Origin: Thermoflexus sp.
GTDB lineage: Bacteria; Chloroflexota; Anaerolineae; Thermoflexales; Thermoflexaceae
Direction of reading: 5' to 3'
DNA: 9,129 nt
Assembly: GCA_017743605.1 (NCBI GenBank)
Contig: JAGHYO010000081.1
Span: 1-9,129 of the forward strand
The notes beneath the pieces are model-generated. The model saw only the letters and a list, made by a program, of their open reading frames with translations. It was not told the origin of the DNA and did no database searches. Shown piece by piece: positions 6,554 through 9,129 of the stretch. The position numbers and the translations under genes are program-made. Positions within the stretch are counted from its first letter, which is position 1; the number at the start of each line of letters is the position of its first letter.

Positions 6554-6710
6554 ATGGGAACGTCTCTGCACCTTAACAACTGAGTCGTGGCAGGAAGGCC
6601 GAGCATCCGGCGCGAGGACACCAAGGGAGAACCCCTGATGGACCACCTGAGGGTGGGTCGAGAGGCATTCCGGTCCATTCCGGGACGTTGCCCCCCGGCC
6701 AGCACTCCCT
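6554..6710 (-). other. 16S-5S spacer, with no 23S gene
   Basis: A 157-bp transcribed spacer. It holds the 3' arm of the pre-16S processing stem (6568-6597) and a small hairpin CCACC-CTCA-GGTGG (about 6642-6656). No tRNA and no 23S fragment could be recognised in it. Confidence 0.75.
6568..6597 (-). repeat. 3' arm of the pre-16S rRNA processing stem
   Basis: This spacer segment is complementary to leader positions 8323-8352. Over 30 positions there are 28 Watson-Crick pairs, one G-U and one A-C mismatch. Such long stems flanking 16S are normally cut by RNase III to release the precursor. The near-perfect pairing shows that maturation of this 16S copy is under selection. Confidence 0.9.
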
Positions 6711-8247
<1,537 letters not shown>

Positions 8248-8257
8248 TCACACATCC

Positions 8258-8277
8258 CCAGGAGGTTGACCTCCTGG
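8258..8277 (-). repeat. Perfect leader hairpin next to the 16S 5' end
   Basis: In the rRNA transcript, CCAGGAGG and CCTCCTGG form an 8-bp perfect stem (plus one more pair) with a very small loop, about 10 nt before the 16S start. One arm reads AGGAGGT, the complement of the 16S 3'-terminal ACCTCCT. It is a probable leader structure for processing or folding. Confidence 0.75.
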
Positions 8278-8322
8278 AGTGTAAGATCGGACCGCAAGAC
8301 CTCCACCGGACGTCTCCGGACG

Positions 8323-8352
8323 CTTCCTACCACGATTCAGTTGTTAAGGTGC
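8323..8352 (-). repeat. 5' arm of the pre-16S rRNA processing stem
   Basis: Leader partner of 6568-6597; together they bracket 16S in a 30-position stem. The segment CACCTTAACAAC also resembles the boxA-like antitermination element found in rRNA leaders, although no boxB hairpin was assigned. Confidence 0.88.
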
Positions 8353-8411
8353 TGCCTACCGCTACCGCCTAAGCAACCCCGGATAGCTCGAGGATCTCGG
8401 CCGCGCTTTAT

Positions 8412-8440
8412 TTTATAGCACAGGCCTGGGCGTTTGTCAA
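8412..8440 (-). promoter_or_regulatory. rRNA promoter P2
   Basis: A -35 TTGACA (8435-8440), 17-bp spacer, then -10 TATAAA (8412-8417) with an extended -10 TGC directly before it. This is nearly consensus for a sigma-70 housekeeping factor. Expected start is about 8405, giving a leader of roughly 155 nt before 16S. The region upstream of -35 is GC-rich, so no UP element is evident. Confidence 0.93.
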
Positions 8441-8512
8441 GGCCCACTCCGCGCCCCGCGCCCTGCCAGAGATTCACCCCAAGCGAGGGGGATGTTCCTC
8501 CCTTCCTTGCTT

Positions 8513-8541
8513 AGCATAATCGATGGCGTCCACGCGGTCAA
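8513..8541 (-). promoter_or_regulatory. Probable upstream rRNA promoter P1
   Basis: A -35 TTGACC (8536-8541), 17-bp spacer, then -10 TATGCT (8513-8518), with an A/T-rich GATTTTT run overlapping and upstream of the -35. It lies 101 bp upstream of P2 in the same direction, so the rRNA unit likely has tandem promoters, as many bacterial rRNA operons do. It matches consensus less well than P2. Confidence 0.65.
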
Positions 8542-8561
8542 AAATCTCTCCCACGAACGAA

Positions 8562-8578
8562 CCGCGCAACCCGCGCGG
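8562..8578. repeat. GC hairpin in the divergent promoter region
   Basis: CCGCGC-AACCC-GCGCGG, a perfect 6-bp inverted repeat about 20 bp upstream of rRNA P1. The rest of 8542-8687, between the divergent rRNA and T-box promoters, shows no gene. It could be a regulator site or chance in GC-rich DNA. Confidence 0.35.
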
Positions 8579-8687
8579 CTTTCTTCCGTCTGGCGACCGA
8601 ACGCCGGAAAACCGCTCCGCTTCACCCGATCCTCGGGAGAGAGCAACCAGCCGATGGGCCGCGCACCGCCTGGGCCTGCAGCGTGAT

Positions 8688-8716
8688 TTGACAAATCCGG
8701 CTGCAGATGCTACAAT
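8688..8716 (+). promoter_or_regulatory. Promoter of the T-box transcript
   Basis: TTGACA (8688-8693), 17-bp spacer, TACAAT (8711-8716), with TGC immediately before the -10 (extended -10). Expected start is about 8722-8724. It is divergent from the rRNA promoters, with 146 bp between the -35 of P1 and the -35 here. Confidence 0.92.
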
Positions 8717-8722
8717 TTCGGG

Positions 8723-9086
8723 CAAGTCACGGAAGACCTCTCGGCTGCACCGTCTTTCAGCAGAGGGCGACAAATGCGATGAAGGGGAAGAGTAGGGATC
8801 CGGCACCGCCCAGAGAGTCGGGGTTCAGGTGGGAGCCCGATGCGGATCCGGATCCTGAATGGGCCCCGGAGCTGCCGCCCGAACCGAAGGGCGCCTTCGC
8901 AGTAGGCGCGGCCGGAGACGCCACCGTTATCGGCTGAGGGCCTCGCCCAGCGACCGACGCGCGGGCGGTGCCTGCGAGAAAGAGCGGGGCTGGCTTCTCC
9001 TCCCGAGAGGCCATGCCCAAGAAGGGTGGCACCACGGGTTCACACAGGGTCCGTCCCTTCAGGGGACGGGCCCTGTTGTTTTTCTG
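8723..9086 (+). promoter_or_regulatory. T-box riboswitch leader, predicted tRNA-Trp specific
   Basis: Senses uncharged tRNA and controls readthrough of a terminator before a downstream gene. Stem I runs about 8765-8880: base GGGCG/CGCCC, a kink-turn-like GATGAA opposite GGA, GGGG/CCCC, specifier loop with AGTA (8791-8794) facing GAA (8857-8859), GGATCCGG/CCGGATCC, CCGC/GCGG, an AG bulge CAGAGAG, and a TCGGG/CCCGA stem with distal loop containing GGTGGGAG. The triplet after GAA is TGG (8860-8862) followed by purine G8863, so the specifier is read as Trp. Stem III is 8987-9018. The T-box AAGGGTGGCACCACGGG (9022-9038) forms the antiterminator: GAAGGG/CCCTTC, 7-nt bulge TGGCACC, ACGG/CCGT. Bulge UGGC pairs with a GCCA tRNA end, matching discriminator G73 of bacterial tRNA-Trp and not U73 of tRNA-Gly. 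T-box identity is firm; Trp specificity is probable. Stem II (8882-8986) is only partly resolved. Confidence 0.92.
9047..9086 (+). terminator. T-box regulated intrinsic terminator
   Basis: A 12-position stem, GGGTCCGTCCCT with GGGGACGGGCCC (two G-U pairs), loop TCA, then TGTTGTTTTTCTG. Its 5' arm shares CCGTCCCTTC with the antiterminator, so the two folds exclude each other. This shows control at the level of transcription. Confidence 0.92.
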
Positions 9087-9123
9087 ACCAGAGGCGGATC
9101 GGGCTCTGTACTCCTCAGGACGT

Positions 9124-9129
9124 AAGGAG
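9124..9129 (+). promoter_or_regulatory. Ribosome binding site of the gene just beyond the window
   Basis: AAGGAG is the last sequence in the window, 38 bp after the T-box terminator's T-run. A start codon is expected within about 5-10 bases past the edge. From the T-box reading, the gene should be trpS or another tryptophan synthesis or uptake gene. Confidence 0.75.

Noticed and set aside
6554..6710. Possible 23S remnant between 16S and 5S
   Set aside because: The spacer is explained by the processing-stem arm and a small hairpin; I recognised no conserved 23S block. An alignment to 23S would be needed to exclude a tiny remnant.
8437..8806. Two overlapping minus-strand open frames (85 and 110 codons) between the rRNA and T-box promoters
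   Set aside because: They cover the promoters and part of the T-box leader, lack ribosome sites and domains, and would be transcribed through the rRNA promoters.
8844..8855. Tandem GGATCC sites that could look like a cloning artefact
   Set aside because: They form the 3' strand of T-box Stem I and pair exactly with 8796-8803, so they are part of the natural structure.
8859..8863. Glycine specifier (GGG or GGC) for the T-box
   Set aside because: It requires one or two extra bases after GAA, is followed by C and not a purine, and conflicts with the UGGC bulge because bacterial tRNA-Gly normally has U73.

Overview
The window is GC-rich bacterial DNA. The 16S gene (minus strand, about 6711-8247) has the standard bacterial signatures. 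Its overall look, an rRNA locus without a linked 23S gene, small lipoproteins with Thr/Pro-rich linkers, and a T-box leader together suggest Chloroflexota, possibly a thermophilic Thermoflexia/Anaerolineae-type lineage. That placement comes from reading the sequence and was not tested by a database search or a tree.

Left part (1-4166, minus strand): five co-directional, tightly packed genes. In transcription order they are a 100-residue WXG100-like protein, a 108-residue WXG100-like protein, a 372-residue protein joining a WXG-like helical N-terminus to a C39-like cysteine peptidase domain, a 387-residue lipoprotein, and a CpaF/TadA/VirB11-type secretion ATPase that runs off the left edge. 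Gaps are 18 bp, 10 bp, a 4-bp ATGA overlap, and 110 bp. The set looks like an export or surface-delivery locus pairing WXG100-type substrates with a type II/IV-secretion ATPase. No FtsK/SpoIIIE-type (EccC) ATPase is visible in the window. This is the best candidate for a poorly described system.

Middle part (4407-6108): a small divergent sigma-70-family protein on the plus strand faces away from the WXG100 cluster and converges on a housekeeping-type sigma factor (RpoD/SigA) on the minus strand. A strong intrinsic terminator, oriented for the SigA gene, lies between them.

Right part (6350-8541, minus strand): an rRNA transcription unit with two tandem sigma-70 promoters, a leader, 16S, a short spacer, 5S and initiator tRNA-fMet. 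No 23S gene lies between 16S and 5S. A 30-position complementary pair in the leader and the 16S-5S spacer forms the expected pre-16S processing stem, so the unit looks intact and not like a random deletion scar. The SigA gene lies directly downstream on the same strand.

Far right (8688-9129, plus strand): a near-consensus extended -10 promoter drives a transcriptional T-box riboswitch with a resolvable Stem I, antiterminator and terminator. The specifier reads UGG and the antiterminator bulge reads UGGC, which fits tRNA-Trp with discriminator G73. The window ends on a Shine-Dalgarno sequence, so the regulated gene (predicted trpS or another tryptophan gene) starts just past the edge.
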